Shown: positions 1-7,874 of the stretch, piece after piece | Position numbering within the stretch: position 1 is the first letter of the stretch | How the letters are laid out: every line of letters begins with the position of its first letter | Assembly (NCBI GenBank): GCA_019084245.1 | Contig: JAHRFE010000037.1 | Coordinates: 1-58,097 of the forward strand | Length of the DNA: 58,097 nucleotides | From: Hoeflea sp. | GTDB lineage: Bacteria; Pseudomonadota; Alphaproteobacteria; Rhizobiales; Rhizobiaceae | Direction of reading: 5' to 3' | Notes under the pieces: model-generated | What the model was told of the DNA's origin: nothing | Database searches by the model: none | The model's input: only the letters and a program-made list of their open reading frames with translations | Translations under genes and position numbers: made by a program

Positions 1-1
1 A

Positions 2-520
2 CCTGCGGACAAGGATGACACGTTCAAACTGTTTGTTGTTCAGGCGATAAATGCCGCACAGGATTCAATCTGGATTGCGACCCCCTATTTTGTGCCGGAT
101 GAGGAGGTGATAACCGCCCTCCATCTGGCAGTGATGCGAGGCGTCGAGGTTCGGTTGCTGGTGCCGGAAACCAGCGATCACTGGATTGTCGGACTGGCTG
201 TTCATGCCTGGATCGACCGCGCATTGTCCAATGGGGCGAAGGTCGATCGATACAAACCTGGGTTCATGCACCAGAAGGTCATGCTGATCGACGACCGGTT
301 TTCTTCCGTAGGCTCAGGAAACATGGACAATCGTTCGTTTCGCCTCAACTTTGAAGCCAGCTTGCTTGTCCTGGACAAGGGATTCGCGCGAAAAGTAAAA
401 TCAATGTTGGAGCGAGATTTCGAGCGTAGCGAACCGATGGCGGCTGGCCATCTTGCCGGTCGCCCGCTTCTGTTCAGATTGATGGTCAATCTGGCGCGTC
501 TCGCATCGCCACTGTTGTAA
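2..520 (+). CDS. cls: Cardiolipin synthase / phospholipase D family protein, C-terminal part
   Basis: The reading frame is open from the window edge, so the N-terminus lies outside; 172 residues are visible. It carries one complete HKD motif of the phospholipase D superfamily (HQKVMLID followed by GSGNMDNRSF), which supplies the catalytic His, Lys and Asp. The preceding 'ATPYFVPDEE' stretch is typical of the second PLD domain of bacterial cardiolipin synthases, which join two phosphatidylglycerols at the inner membrane. The C-terminus is short and mildly hydrophobic. The next gene, convergent on the minus strand, is an endonuclease/exonuclease/phosphatase protein. In E. coli a protein of that family (ybhP) sits beside clsB, so the pairing supports a ClsB-like assignment. 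Another PLD-family phosphodiesterase remains possible because the first HKD domain is not seen. Confidence 0.85.
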   Translation, partial: PADKDDTFKLFVVQAINAAQDSIWIATPYFVPDEEVITALHLAVMRGVEVRLLVPETSDHWIVGLAVHAWIDRALSNGAKVDRYKPGFMHQKVMLIDDRFSSVGSGNMDNRSFRLNFEASLLVLDKGFARKVKSMLERDFERSEPMAAGHLAGRPLLFRLMVNLARLASPLL

Positions 521-543
521 TCAGGCCTACTGGAAAGAGGTAT

Positions 544-1290
544 CTACTGTTGCAACAATTCGAACTCTGTCTGTACAGGCAGGTGATCGGACAGCCGAAC
601 GTTTAAAACCTCGGCCTTTCCATAGGAGATCGATCTTGAAGCAAAGATGTGATCAATATCGGAATTGGGTTTCCAGGAAGGGTAAGTGTTCGTCGAATTC
701 CCTGTAATCAAATTCATTTCGGACATATTGGCGAAATCCTGTATCCAGGGGCGGCTTGAGCGGCAATTGAAATCGCCTGCCAGGATCGTCTTTGTCCGCC
801 CATGCAGTACTTCCCTGATCAGTTCCAATTGTCTGACCTGCATCTTGGCATAGAGGCTCAGATGCGTGTTCGCAATTGTATGGCCCTGTATCGTGCAGAC
901 CAGCAGACCGCGACCTCTCATTCTTCCAGGCAACCGGTATTCTTCAACCTCGTCAATCGGATAGCGCGAAAAAATCGCATTCCCGTGTTGAGAGATGCCG
1001 GGGATCACCCTTGTAGTCTGTGATGCGCCAAACTGAAAGCCGGATATTTTCTTCAACGCGTCGTATTGCGATGAAAAGCCGCCCCGCCTTCCGCCCAAAT
1101 CCAGTTCCTGCAGACAGACAATATCGAAGCCGGAAATAAAGCGGCCAATCTTTCTCAACGTCCTGTCTTTTGCCGGGCTGTGGGCAATCTGTTTTCTTAC
1201 TCCGAAAAGATAATCGCTATAGTGCCGGCTCCCGATACATGCCTGAATGTTGTAGCTTAGCAGTTTCATTATTGTCAGGATCCGTCGCAT
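544..1290 (-). CDS. Endonuclease/exonuclease/phosphatase family hydrolase
   Basis: A 248-residue protein of the EEP (DNase I / inositol-phosphatase-like) fold. Visible signatures are an N-terminal 'LLSYNIQ' strand, the metal-binding Glu in 'CLQELDLGG', the 'GDFNCRS' motif and the C-terminal 'SDHLPV' catalytic motif, in the normal order and spacing. No signal peptide is evident. The first in-frame ATG has no clear ribosome site. A second ATG seven codons in (position 1269) gives the more usual start 'MKLLSYN'. The substrate cannot be read from sequence; relatives cleave nucleic acid or phospholipid phosphodiesters. Its position tail-to-tail with a cardiolipin-synthase gene resembles the ybhP-clsB neighbourhood of enterobacteria and hints at a lipid-related role. 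Confidence 0.85.
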   Translation of the reverse strand: MRRILTIMKLLSYNIQACIGSRHYSDYLFGVRKQIAHSPAKDRTLRKIGRFISGFDIVCLQELDLGGRRGGFSSQYDALKKISGFQFGASQTTRVIPGISQHGNAIFSRYPIDEVEEYRLPGRMRGRGLLVCTIQGHTIANTHLSLYAKMQVRQLELIREVLHGRTKTILAGDFNCRSSRPWIQDFANMSEMNLITGNSTNTYPSWKPNSDIDHIFASRSISYGKAEVLNVRLSDHLPVQTEFELLQQ

Positions 1291-1429
1291 AAAGAATTGG
1301 GTACTGGAGCAGCTTCATTATCGGGGCTCCGTTTCGGTTGTCAGGTTATTAAACGGCATGCTCTGGGCGTTACAAGCGGCGTTGCCGGAATAGCTGGCAG
1401 CCGCCATCACGCAACACCTCCGTCTGTGC

Positions 1430-1603
1430 TCAATACCCCACAGTCGCCGAACCCGTCCGCCTTGGGTCAGCTGCTCCAAGCAGCAGGCCCTTGTCCGCAT
1501 CGACATGGATCGACTGGGTCGAGCCCATCACGCTCTTGACCGAAATTGTGTGGCCCATGGCTTCGAGTGCTGCCACCGTGTCGCGCGACAGGCAGCCATA
1601 CGA
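1430..1603 (-). pseudogene. Gamma-glutamyltransferase C-terminal remnant
   Basis: About 55 codons in one frame match the extreme C-terminus of gamma-glutamyltranspeptidase: 'YGCLSRDTVAALEAMGH', then 'SVKSVMGSTQSIHVDADKG', then 'GAADPRRTGSATVGY' and a stop. The family ends in this DPRR...GY pattern. The frame meets a stop just upstream, near 1605, and no nucleophile Thr or other small-subunit motif is found, so only a scar of a once complete gene remains. It marks this stretch as a site of past deletion or recombination. Confidence 0.7.
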
Positions 1604-2075
1604 TCGGAAATGCCGCCATCAGTGTGCCTCTCCATTGGTTGGCCAAAACGGTTTCTCCAGCGCAATGAATACCCATTGAAGGGTTGTCACGCATAAACCA
1701 TCGCCGACGTCCGCAGTTGGCGCAAAGCGGAATTCATTTGAGATGGCAACCAAAGTCCGCAATGGACCGTAAGCGCCGAGAAAACCAAGCTGATGAAACG
1801 CCTCAAGCGAGTGATCCCTCTGAACTACACCGAGAGCAGGCAAGCGGACAGAGTATGACGACAAGCGACACGGCGGGTTACTCAGGTATGATGCCGACAG
1901 CGGATGAAGGATCTCCGTTCGACGAATCTGCGCTGGCGAAGCCGGTCTATCGCAGACAAAGAGTTACATGACAGCTTACGCCGTCTCTCAGGTGATTTAT
2001 TGATCAGATTATGCACTCGCATCAATTTCACGCAATCACTGAAGTACCAGATCTGGAACTCTCCGCTGAACAGTA
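1604..2075. other. Gene-free stretch upstream of the ABC operon
   Basis: No convincing gene on either strand. A minus-strand frame (1619-1864) is open but matches nothing recognised and has no ribosome site. It directly precedes the gamma-glutamyltransferase scar and may be further decayed sequence. The promoter for the downstream transporter operon should lie here, but I could not single out a convincing -35/-10 pair. Confidence 0.4.
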
Positions 2076-2903
2076 ATGCCGAGGGAACCCGTGCTGAAGA
2101 TCAAGCCCGCAACCGGTCAGTTCAAGACAGAGTTAAGCGATACGAAAGCAGCGCTGCACGTCGTAAACCTGAGAAAACGCTTCGGCCAGCTTGAGGTGAT
2201 CAAGGGTCTCTCGCTAACCGCAAATCAGGGCGACGTCATCTCCATCCTGGGGAGTAGCGGATCGGGCAAGAGCACGCTGTTGCGATGTCTCAATTTCCTT
2301 GAACCGCCGAACGAGGGCGAAATCTGGATCGGGGGGCGGCAAATCCAGGCGCGCGCCGGCGCAACCGGGCAGCGGGAAATCAACGCGCTCCGCATCAATC
2401 TCGGCATGGTCTTCCAGACATTCAATCTCTGGCTTCACAAGACCGTGCTCGAGAACATCGTGGAAGCGCCCATTCATGTTCTCGGTCTCAGCAAAGCGGA
2501 GGCCCATCTTCGCGCCGAGGAGCTGTTGCTCAAGGTCGGCCTGGCGGACAAGCGACATGCTTATCCCTCCCAGCTTTCCGGAGGGCAGCAACAGCGCATC
2601 GCAATCGCACGTGCGCTGGCCATGGAACCGGAAATCCTGTTGTTCGACGAGCCCACCTCCGCTCTCGACCCGGAGCTGGTCGGGGACGTGCTGAAGGTGA
2701 TCCGGGCGCTGGCTGACGAAGGCCGCACCATGCTCATCGTTACCCACGAGCTCAACTTCGCCCGGCAGGTATCGAACCGGATCGTTTTCCTTCATGAGGG
2801 GCAGATCGAAGAAGAAGGTCCGCCTGACGCCTTTTTCAACCATCCATCGTCGCCACGGGTAAGGCAGTTCCTTTCGTCCCAGCGTGACGGGTATCACCGA
2901 TGA
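2076..2903 (+). CDS. Polar amino-acid/opine ABC transporter ATP-binding protein (HisP/OccP type)
   Basis: A 275-residue ABC ATPase that would energise uptake of a polar amino acid or opine. Walker A is GSSGSGKST, the Q-loop is in 'GMVFQTFNLW', the signature is LSGGQQQR, Walker B is 'ILLFDEPTSALDPE' and the H-loop is in 'LIVTHELNFA'. 'FQTFNLWLHKTVLENI' is typical of the HisP/GlnQ/OccP subfamily. The ATG at 2076 has no clear Shine-Dalgarno. A GTG at 2091 is preceded by GAGG at good spacing and is an equally likely start. The stop overlaps the next permease start by four bases (ATGA), so the genes are translationally coupled. Confidence 0.93.
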   Translation: MPREPVLKIKPATGQFKTELSDTKAALHVVNLRKRFGQLEVIKGLSLTANQGDVISILGSSGSGKSTLLRCLNFLEPPNEGEIWIGGRQIQARAGATGQREINALRINLGMVFQTFNLWLHKTVLENIVEAPIHVLGLSKAEAHLRAEELLLKVGLADKRHAYPSQLSGGQQQRIAIARALAMEPEILLFDEPTSALDPELVGDVLKVIRALADEGRTMLIVTHELNFARQVSNRIVFLHEGQIEEEGPPDAFFNHPSSPRVRQFLSSQRDGYHR

Positions 2904-3577
2904 CGTTGCTGCAGGGATTTGGCGACCAGATCATCGCCGGAGCAATCACGACATTGCAGGTCGCACTGACCAGCCTCGTGCTCGGCATCGCAGTTGGTCT
3001 GTGTGGGGCCATGGCAAAGGTCAACGGGATCGGCGCCCTGCGGTGGCTGGCCGATGGCTACACAACAATCGTACGCGGCATTCCAGAGCTCCTGATCATC
3101 CTGATCCTGTATTTTGGAGGCACGGTGGCGCTGACCGCGCTTCTTGGCCGGTATGTCGAGGTCGATGCGTTTGCGGCCGGCGTGTTCGCGCTGACGATTG
3201 TCTTCGGGGCCTATGCCACGGAGGTGTTCAGAGCCGCACTTCTGGCCGTGCCCAGAAGTCAGATCGAGGCCGCCCATGCGCTTGCGCTGTCGAGGGCTCT
3301 CACGTTTCGCCTGGTCATCCTGCCACAAATGTGGCGATACGCGTTGCCCGGCCTGGGCAACCTCTGGCTCACACTCCTCAAGGACACCGCGCTGATTTCC
3401 GTCGTGGGGCTCGAGGATCTCATGCGCAAGGCCAGTGTGGCGGCCGGCGCGACACATGATCCGCTGACCTTCTACCTGATCGCCGCCGCCCTCTATCTGA
3501 CATTCACCTCCGTCTCGCTGGTTGGCCTGGCGCTGCTGGAGCAGCGCGCGGGCCGCGGCGTGCGCATCTCGGAGTAA
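2900..3577 (+). CDS. Amino-acid ABC transporter permease (HisQ/OccQ type)
   Basis: A 225-residue inner-membrane permease with about five hydrophobic segments. It has the N-terminal 'GAITTLQVALTSLVLGIAVG' pattern and the EAA-type cytoplasmic loop 'EVFRAALLAVPRSQIEAAHA', through which the subunit contacts the ATPase. It belongs to the His/Glu/Gln/Arg/opine permease family and is expected to form a heterodimer with the next gene product. The start overlaps the ATPase stop by four bases. The order ATPase, Q-type permease, M-type permease, enzyme, binding protein resembles histidine or octopine/nopaline transport operons with one enzyme gene inserted. Confidence 0.92.
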   Translation: MTLLQGFGDQIIAGAITTLQVALTSLVLGIAVGLCGAMAKVNGIGALRWLADGYTTIVRGIPELLIILILYFGGTVALTALLGRYVEVDAFAAGVFALTIVFGAYATEVFRAALLAVPRSQIEAAHALALSRALTFRLVILPQMWRYALPGLGNLWLTLLKDTALISVVGLEDLMRKASVAAGATHDPLTFYLIAAALYLTFTSVSLVGLALLEQRAGRGVRISE

Positions 3578-3587
3578 GAAACCGACC

Positions 3588-4361
3588 ATGAACTGGTACC
3601 TTGTCATCGACGCCATGCCGCGACTGCTGAGCGGCGCACTCCTAACCTTGCAGCTGGCCGCCCTCTCCGTTCTTGCCGGGCTCGTAATCGCCTTGCCGCT
3701 TTCGCTGTTACGGTCATCGTCTTCAGGCGTGCTCTCACGCCCGGTCCTGGCTTACACATTTGTGTTCCGCGGCACGCCTCTGCTCGTTCAGCTGTTTGTG
3801 ATTTACTACGGCGCGGGCCAGATCGAATGGATCCGGACCACCTCTGCCTGGATCATTCTCAGAGAGCCGTACTGGTGCGCTCTGATCGCGTTCTCGCTCA
3901 ACAATGCCGCCTACACCACGGAAATCCTGCGCGGCGGGATACGTGCCGTTCCTGCGGGAGAGGTCGAGGCCGCAAAAGCACTCGGCATGTCCTATGCGTT
4001 GCGGACCCGGCGGATCGTGCTGCCTATCGCCTTTCGACTGGCCCTGCCCGCCTATGCCAACGAGGTTGTCCTGATGCTCAAGGCAAGCTCGCTCGCCAGC
4101 ACGATCACCATCATGGAACTGACTGGAACTTCCCGCAAGATCGTCGCACAGACCTTTTCGCCCTATGAGGTCTTCATTTCTGCGGCCCTCATCTACCTTG
4201 CGATCACATTTGTCGTCGTCAAGGCGTTCGCTCGACTGGAGCGTCATCTTGCGCATCACCTTGAGCGCGTCGAGAAGAATAACGGCGGCACGGACCCGGT
4301 GCACAAGGGCCCCGTGCAAGAGCTCGATCGCGATCCGGTGCTGCAGCGGGAGGCAAGATGA
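3588..4361 (+). CDS. Amino-acid ABC transporter permease (HisM/OccM type)
   Basis: A 257-residue permease, the second membrane subunit. It begins 'MNWYLVIDAMPRLLSGALLT', has several hydrophobic helices and carries the EAA-like loop 'EILRGGIRAVPAGEVEAAKA'. I chose the ATG at 3588, ten bases after the previous stop, because homologues begin with this MPxLLxGxxxTL pattern. The longer upstream frame overlaps the HisQ-type gene and is not needed. The C-terminal tail of about 30 polar residues after the last helix is a little longer than usual. It ends in an ATGA overlap with the racemase-like gene, so that enzyme is clearly part of the operon. Confidence 0.92.
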   Translation: MNWYLVIDAMPRLLSGALLTLQLAALSVLAGLVIALPLSLLRSSSSGVLSRPVLAYTFVFRGTPLLVQLFVIYYGAGQIEWIRTTSAWIILREPYWCALIAFSLNNAAYTTEILRGGIRAVPAGEVEAAKALGMSYALRTRRIVLPIAFRLALPAYANEVVLMLKASSLASTITIMELTGTSRKIVAQTFSPYEVFISAALIYLAITFVVVKAFARLERHLAHHLERVEKNNGGTDPVHKGPVQELDRDPVLQREAR

Positions 4362-5515
4362 TGCTCCCATCGACTTCATGCGGGACATATCATCCCGGCC
4401 ACATCGGCGATCCGGCATTAAGAGGAAGCTGGTATGAAATCGACCTCGGCGCCATCCGCCACAATTACCGTCAGTTGCGGGCGTGCCTTCGGCCCGAGGT
4501 CAAGATCTATGCCTGCCTCAAGCGCAATGGCTATGGCTGCGGTGCAGCCGAGGTTGCGGCAGCGCTGGCATCAGAAGGTGTGCACGGCTTTGCGGTCGCC
4601 TCGATACTTGACGCCATATCCATGCGAAGCGCGGGCATCACGGACCCGATCCTGCTCTATCCGGGCGCGTTACCTGCTGCCTGGCCAACGATCGAGGCGC
4701 TCGACCTCACCATCAGCGTTTCGAGCATTGAGGAACTCGAGCGGTGGCGCGCCCGAAGGTCGAACATCCGCGTCTTCATCAAGGTTGATCTCGGCTTCTT
4801 TCGCGCCGGCGCAACTCCGCGTGAGGCGGTCAGACTTCTTGCCCTGGCTTCTGCCTGTCGCGACGTGCGCCTGGAGGGGGTCTATGCCCATCTGAGTGAA
4901 CTGCCGACATCAAGGGCGCCGGACGCAACCGACCAGTTCAACCGCATGCTTGCGATACTCAAGGAGGCCGATGCGAGAGGCATTCGCCCAAAAGTGGCGA
5001 TGATTTCAAGCACGGAGAGCGTGCTCAACCACCCGGAAATGGACCTCGACGCGGTCGATCCCGGAGCCTTGCTGGTTGGTCTGTCCGAGGCAACCGGTCC
5101 GATCCGGCACCTGGCCTTGCGGCCCGCCCTCAAAACCATTTCCACGAGCCTCGTCGCTGTGAAGCATGTTGACGCATCGCTTGGTCCGGTCCCGGAAATT
5201 CCCGGCTTTCATGCCGGCATGAGGCTGGGTGTCGTGAACTTCGGCTGGGGGGACGGATACCCACGAAAGGTCCCCGACAAAGCCCAGGCTCTCGTCGGAG
5301 GCAAAAGGGTCAGGCTCCTGCCTCCCGCTCATCTTGAACATCTGCGCGTCGATCTGACGGAGGTTCCCGAAGCCCGTTTCGGAGACCAGGTCGTGCTTCT
5401 GGGACGACAGGACGGCGAGGAGATAACGCATAAGGAACTGGCTTGCCTATGGGGAACCGACCTCGTCGGGCTTTACGGCCAGCTACGGGACCATGTGCCA
5501 CGGATCTACACGTAA
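4358..5515 (+). CDS. Alanine-racemase-fold PLP enzyme with altered catalytic residues
   Basis: A 385-residue protein with the fold-type III architecture of alanine racemase: PLP-lysine segment 'YACLKRNGYGCG' (Lys55), 'IKVDLGFFRAG' (equivalents of Lys129 and Arg136 of the Geobacillus enzyme), 'YAHLS', and a C-terminal beta domain. Three catalytic signatures differ. The family RPG(I)xLYG motif reads VDPGALLVG, so the Arg that faces the PLP ring nitrogen is Asp234. The GYADGYPR motif reads GWGDGYPR, so the second catalytic base Tyr is Trp297. The GRxSMDQ motif is replaced by 'LPPAHLEHLRVDL'. Normal alanine racemisation therefore seems unlikely; an Asp next to the pyridine nitrogen suits other PLP chemistry. 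Coupling to an amino-acid transporter suggests it acts on the imported substrate. The reaction is unknown. Confidence 0.8.
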   Translation: MMLPSTSCGTYHPGHIGDPALRGSWYEIDLGAIRHNYRQLRACLRPEVKIYACLKRNGYGCGAAEVAAALASEGVHGFAVASILDAISMRSAGITDPILLYPGALPAAWPTIEALDLTISVSSIEELERWRARRSNIRVFIKVDLGFFRAGATPREAVRLLALASACRDVRLEGVYAHLSELPTSRAPDATDQFNRMLAILKEADARGIRPKVAMISSTESVLNHPEMDLDAVDPGALLVGLSEATGPIRHLALRPALKTISTSLVAVKHVDASLGPVPEIPGFHAGMRLGVVNFGWGDGYPRKVPDKAQALVGGKRVRLLPPAHLEHLRVDLTEVPEARFGDQVVLLGRQDGEEITHKELACLWGTDLVGLYGQLRDHVPRIYT

Positions 5516-5542
5516 AGACAAACCGCAACGAAAGGAAGTACG

Positions 5543-6394
5543 ATGAAAACACTCAAGCTGATGATGTACGCCGTGATCGCCACGGCGATGGTTGCTCTGG
5601 CACAGGCTCAGGACAACAGGACGATCAGGATCGCAACAGAGGGCGCCTTTCCGCCCTGGAACGCGGTCGATACATCCGGCAACCCTGTCGGGTTCGACAT
5701 TGATGTCGGGGCTGCGTTGTGCGAACGCGCCGAGCTGGACTGCGAGTTTCAGACGCAGGCCTGGGACGGGATCATTCCAGGCCTCACCGTGGGAAAATAC
5801 GATGCGGTCATGGCCGGCATGTCGATTACGGAGAAGCGAAAGCAGGTTATCGCGTTCTCCAACCCCTATGCGCTGACATCCAACTACTTTGTCGTCCGCA
5901 AGTCACTTGACCTGCCCGCCCTGGATGACAGCGTCCGGATCGACCTCTCAAGCGAGACCGAGAAAGGCAAACGCGCGCTGCAGGCCCTGAAGGAGAACCT
6001 GAAGGGGACGACCATTGGCGTCCAGGGTTCGACCAACGCCGAAGCTTTTGTCCAGGCACACTTGAGCGATGAGGTGGAGATCCGCACCTATGACAAGCAG
6101 GATAACCTCAATCTCGACCTGGTCGCAGGCAGGATAGATGGGGGGCTTGCGGACTTCTCGGTCTGGAAGGCCTTTCTGGAGTCACAGGATGGCGCTTCTG
6201 CCGAGCTCTACGGCCCGCGGATTTCCGGCGGGCTGTTCGGTCCCGGCGTGGGGATCGGTCTGCGGAAGGAGGATACGGCTCTGGCCTCGAAGTTCAACAC
6301 AGCGATCAAGTCCATCATCGCCGACGGCACATTGGAGACGATAAGCCTCAAATGGTTCGGCACAGACGTCGTCCCCCAACCGAGCGACAACTGA
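5543..6394 (+). CDS. Polar amino-acid/opine ABC transporter substrate-binding protein
   Basis: A 283-residue periplasmic binding protein. A signal peptide (MKTLKLMMYAVIATAMVALA) precedes the mature start near 'QDNRTIRIATEGAFPPWN'. Family motifs include 'GFDIDVGAALCERAE', 'WDGIIPGLTVGKYDAVMAGM' and 'ITEKRKQVIAFSNPY'. The insert of about 25 residues between 'YFVVRKS' and 'TTIGVQGSTNAEAF', and the ending 'DGTLETISLKWFGTDVVPQ', remind me of the octopine/nopaline-binding branch (OccT/NocT) more than of plain HisJ. The ribosome site 'GAAAGGAAG' lies just before the start. It closes the operon and is followed by a hairpin. The ligand is a basic or opine-like amino acid by inference only. Confidence 0.9.
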   Translation: MKTLKLMMYAVIATAMVALAQAQDNRTIRIATEGAFPPWNAVDTSGNPVGFDIDVGAALCERAELDCEFQTQAWDGIIPGLTVGKYDAVMAGMSITEKRKQVIAFSNPYALTSNYFVVRKSLDLPALDDSVRIDLSSETEKGKRALQALKENLKGTTIGVQGSTNAEAFVQAHLSDEVEIRTYDKQDNLNLDLVAGRIDGGLADFSVWKAFLESQDGASAELYGPRISGGLFGPGVGIGLRKEDTALASKFNTAIKSIIADGTLETISLKWFGTDVVPQPSDN

Positions 6395-6395
6395 C

Positions 6396-6434
6396 AAAAA
6401 GGCCGCCATGCGAATACTTTCGTCTGGCGGCCTT
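6396..6434 (+). terminator. Hairpin after the ABC operon
   Basis: Just after the binding-protein stop lies AAAAA, then the perfect inverted repeat GGCCGCCA (6401-6408) / TGGCGGCC (6425-6432) with a 16-base loop, then TT. It is well placed to end transcription, but the U-run is short. Confidence 0.55.
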
Positions 6435-7412
6435 GGCCATACTGATCCGCTGCAACACCCGGTCACGGGTTGCCGCAGCGGATACGGATAGAAGATGCAA
6501 AAGCAACGCCGTCCGCCTTCACGCTGCACCGCAGCGCTCCGCATGACAATGAAGAGTACCGGAGAAATCAGCATCGCGCCGCCGCTCCGGCGGGATTTCG
6601 GGCGTTCTCGACACGGGACGGGCGGTACAAGGTCAGCCGCAGGAGCCTCAGCATAGCGCCCGCAGGGGAGGCGGAACCGACTGACCCCGCCCGGGTCGTT
6701 CTGTTTGCAGCTGCCATCGCAGCCACAGTCCGAACCCGATCTCGTTAGCACTCTGCTGACAAAGCAAACCGTCCCGAGAAATGTCCGGACTTCGATTCCA
6801 TCGGCGCAACGGGAATGGTTGGTTTGCGTGGGCAGTTTACCGCAGCAGCAAGCGTCCGATGATTCCGAATCTGGTGCTGCCCGCGCACCGGCTCCCAGGC
6901 TTCCCAGTGAAATTGCGACCGTTGTGGGGAGCAATCCCCCGCTCAGGAGACCGCGCATACGCCGTGCAACGGCACCTATCTGCAGATAAAAGTCAAAGGA
7001 ATCTGCCGCCTGGTTTTGACCCTGACACTCCATGGAAACTCAGGGCGTTGAACTGGCGAAGCGCCCTGTTGACGGCCGTAATTGTAATACCAGCTCGGCT
7101 GACAATGGGGGTCGCACATTCTGCGGTACGGCCTACGTCGTGGGAGGCGAGGCCCGTTGCAATTACTGTTTTGCACCTCCATTACAGTCATTCCGCCGGC
7201 CTCGTGGGTTCTCAAAAGCGGACATTGCTGGTGCGTACACCGTGAACGGAACCGTGACCTCTGCTTCTCATAGCGAACGTTCGTACGACACGGGACAGAT
7301 CAAGGCTTCAGGTTGGGCTTCACGCCGACCCCATCAACATTGAACTTTAACGGAAACGAAACAATGCCAAGGACATATTGACGTCTGCAAAGGGGCATAT
7401 TACCCATTCGGC
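6435..7412. other. Gene-poor stretch of about 1 kb
   Basis: Several frames are open on both strands (for example 6182-7033 minus and 6781-7245 plus), but none has recognisable motifs, a plausible ribosome site or protein-like composition. I read it as non-coding or heavily decayed sequence. It borders the methyltransferase cassette on its left side. Confidence 0.4.
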
Positions 7413-7874
7413 ATGGAACCTGTCCAATTTTCAGATGCACTTCACCTCACCCAGCTGTCTGAAAGCCAGCTTCGCGAGTGGTGTGGTAAACGGGGCTTGT
7501 TTCAGCCAACTGTCGCCGCGCGGGGACCTGGGCGGGTGGCACTATATTCATGGCAGGATCTGATCTCATTGCGCGTTTTCGGAGAGGTATTTCGTGTCTT
7601 CGGCGGTCGCGCCAGCGGCTGGGCGACCGGCATTGCGGATCTGCGGCAGAAACTCGACGGGCAGTTTTTCCCCAATCTCTGGGGACAAGCCGCACTGTTT
7701 GCAAGCCAACATTCTGTCGAGCTTGTTAACCTACGGTCGACCTCTTTACATGCTGCGGCACTCGTCGTTCCGCTCGATCCACACCTAGCGTATCTCGCCA
7801 ACCATGCAGCGGAGAATGAGCTTGAGAAGCAGATGCCACTGCCACTCCTTGCGCCGATGAGGACGATGCGATGA
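7413..7874 (+). CDS. MerR-like helix-turn-helix protein of the methyltransferase cassette
   Basis: A 153-residue protein. The first 70 residues resemble a MerR-type winged HTH: 'LSESQLREWCGKRGLFQP' followed by 'RVALYSWQDLISLRVFGEVF'. That matches the usual order of DNA-reading helix, wing and Arg/Tyr 'YSxxDLxxLR' helix. The C-terminal half has no recognised effector domain and no Cys cluster for metal sensing. Its stop overlaps the start of the DNA methyltransferase gene (ATGA), so the two are co-translated. A controller-protein role for the cassette is plausible; DNA-specificity support for the methyltransferase is another option. Confidence 0.7.
   Translation: MEPVQFSDALHLTQLSESQLREWCGKRGLFQPTVAARGPGRVALYSWQDLISLRVFGEVFRVFGGRASGWATGIADLRQKLDGQFFPNLWGQAALFASQHSVELVNLRSTSLHAAALVVPLDPHLAYLANHAAENELEKQMPLPLLAPMRTMR

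Noticed and set aside
6182-7245. Open frames on both strands after the ABC operon
   Set aside because: No domain, no ribosome site, odd composition; one overlaps the binding-protein gene in antisense.
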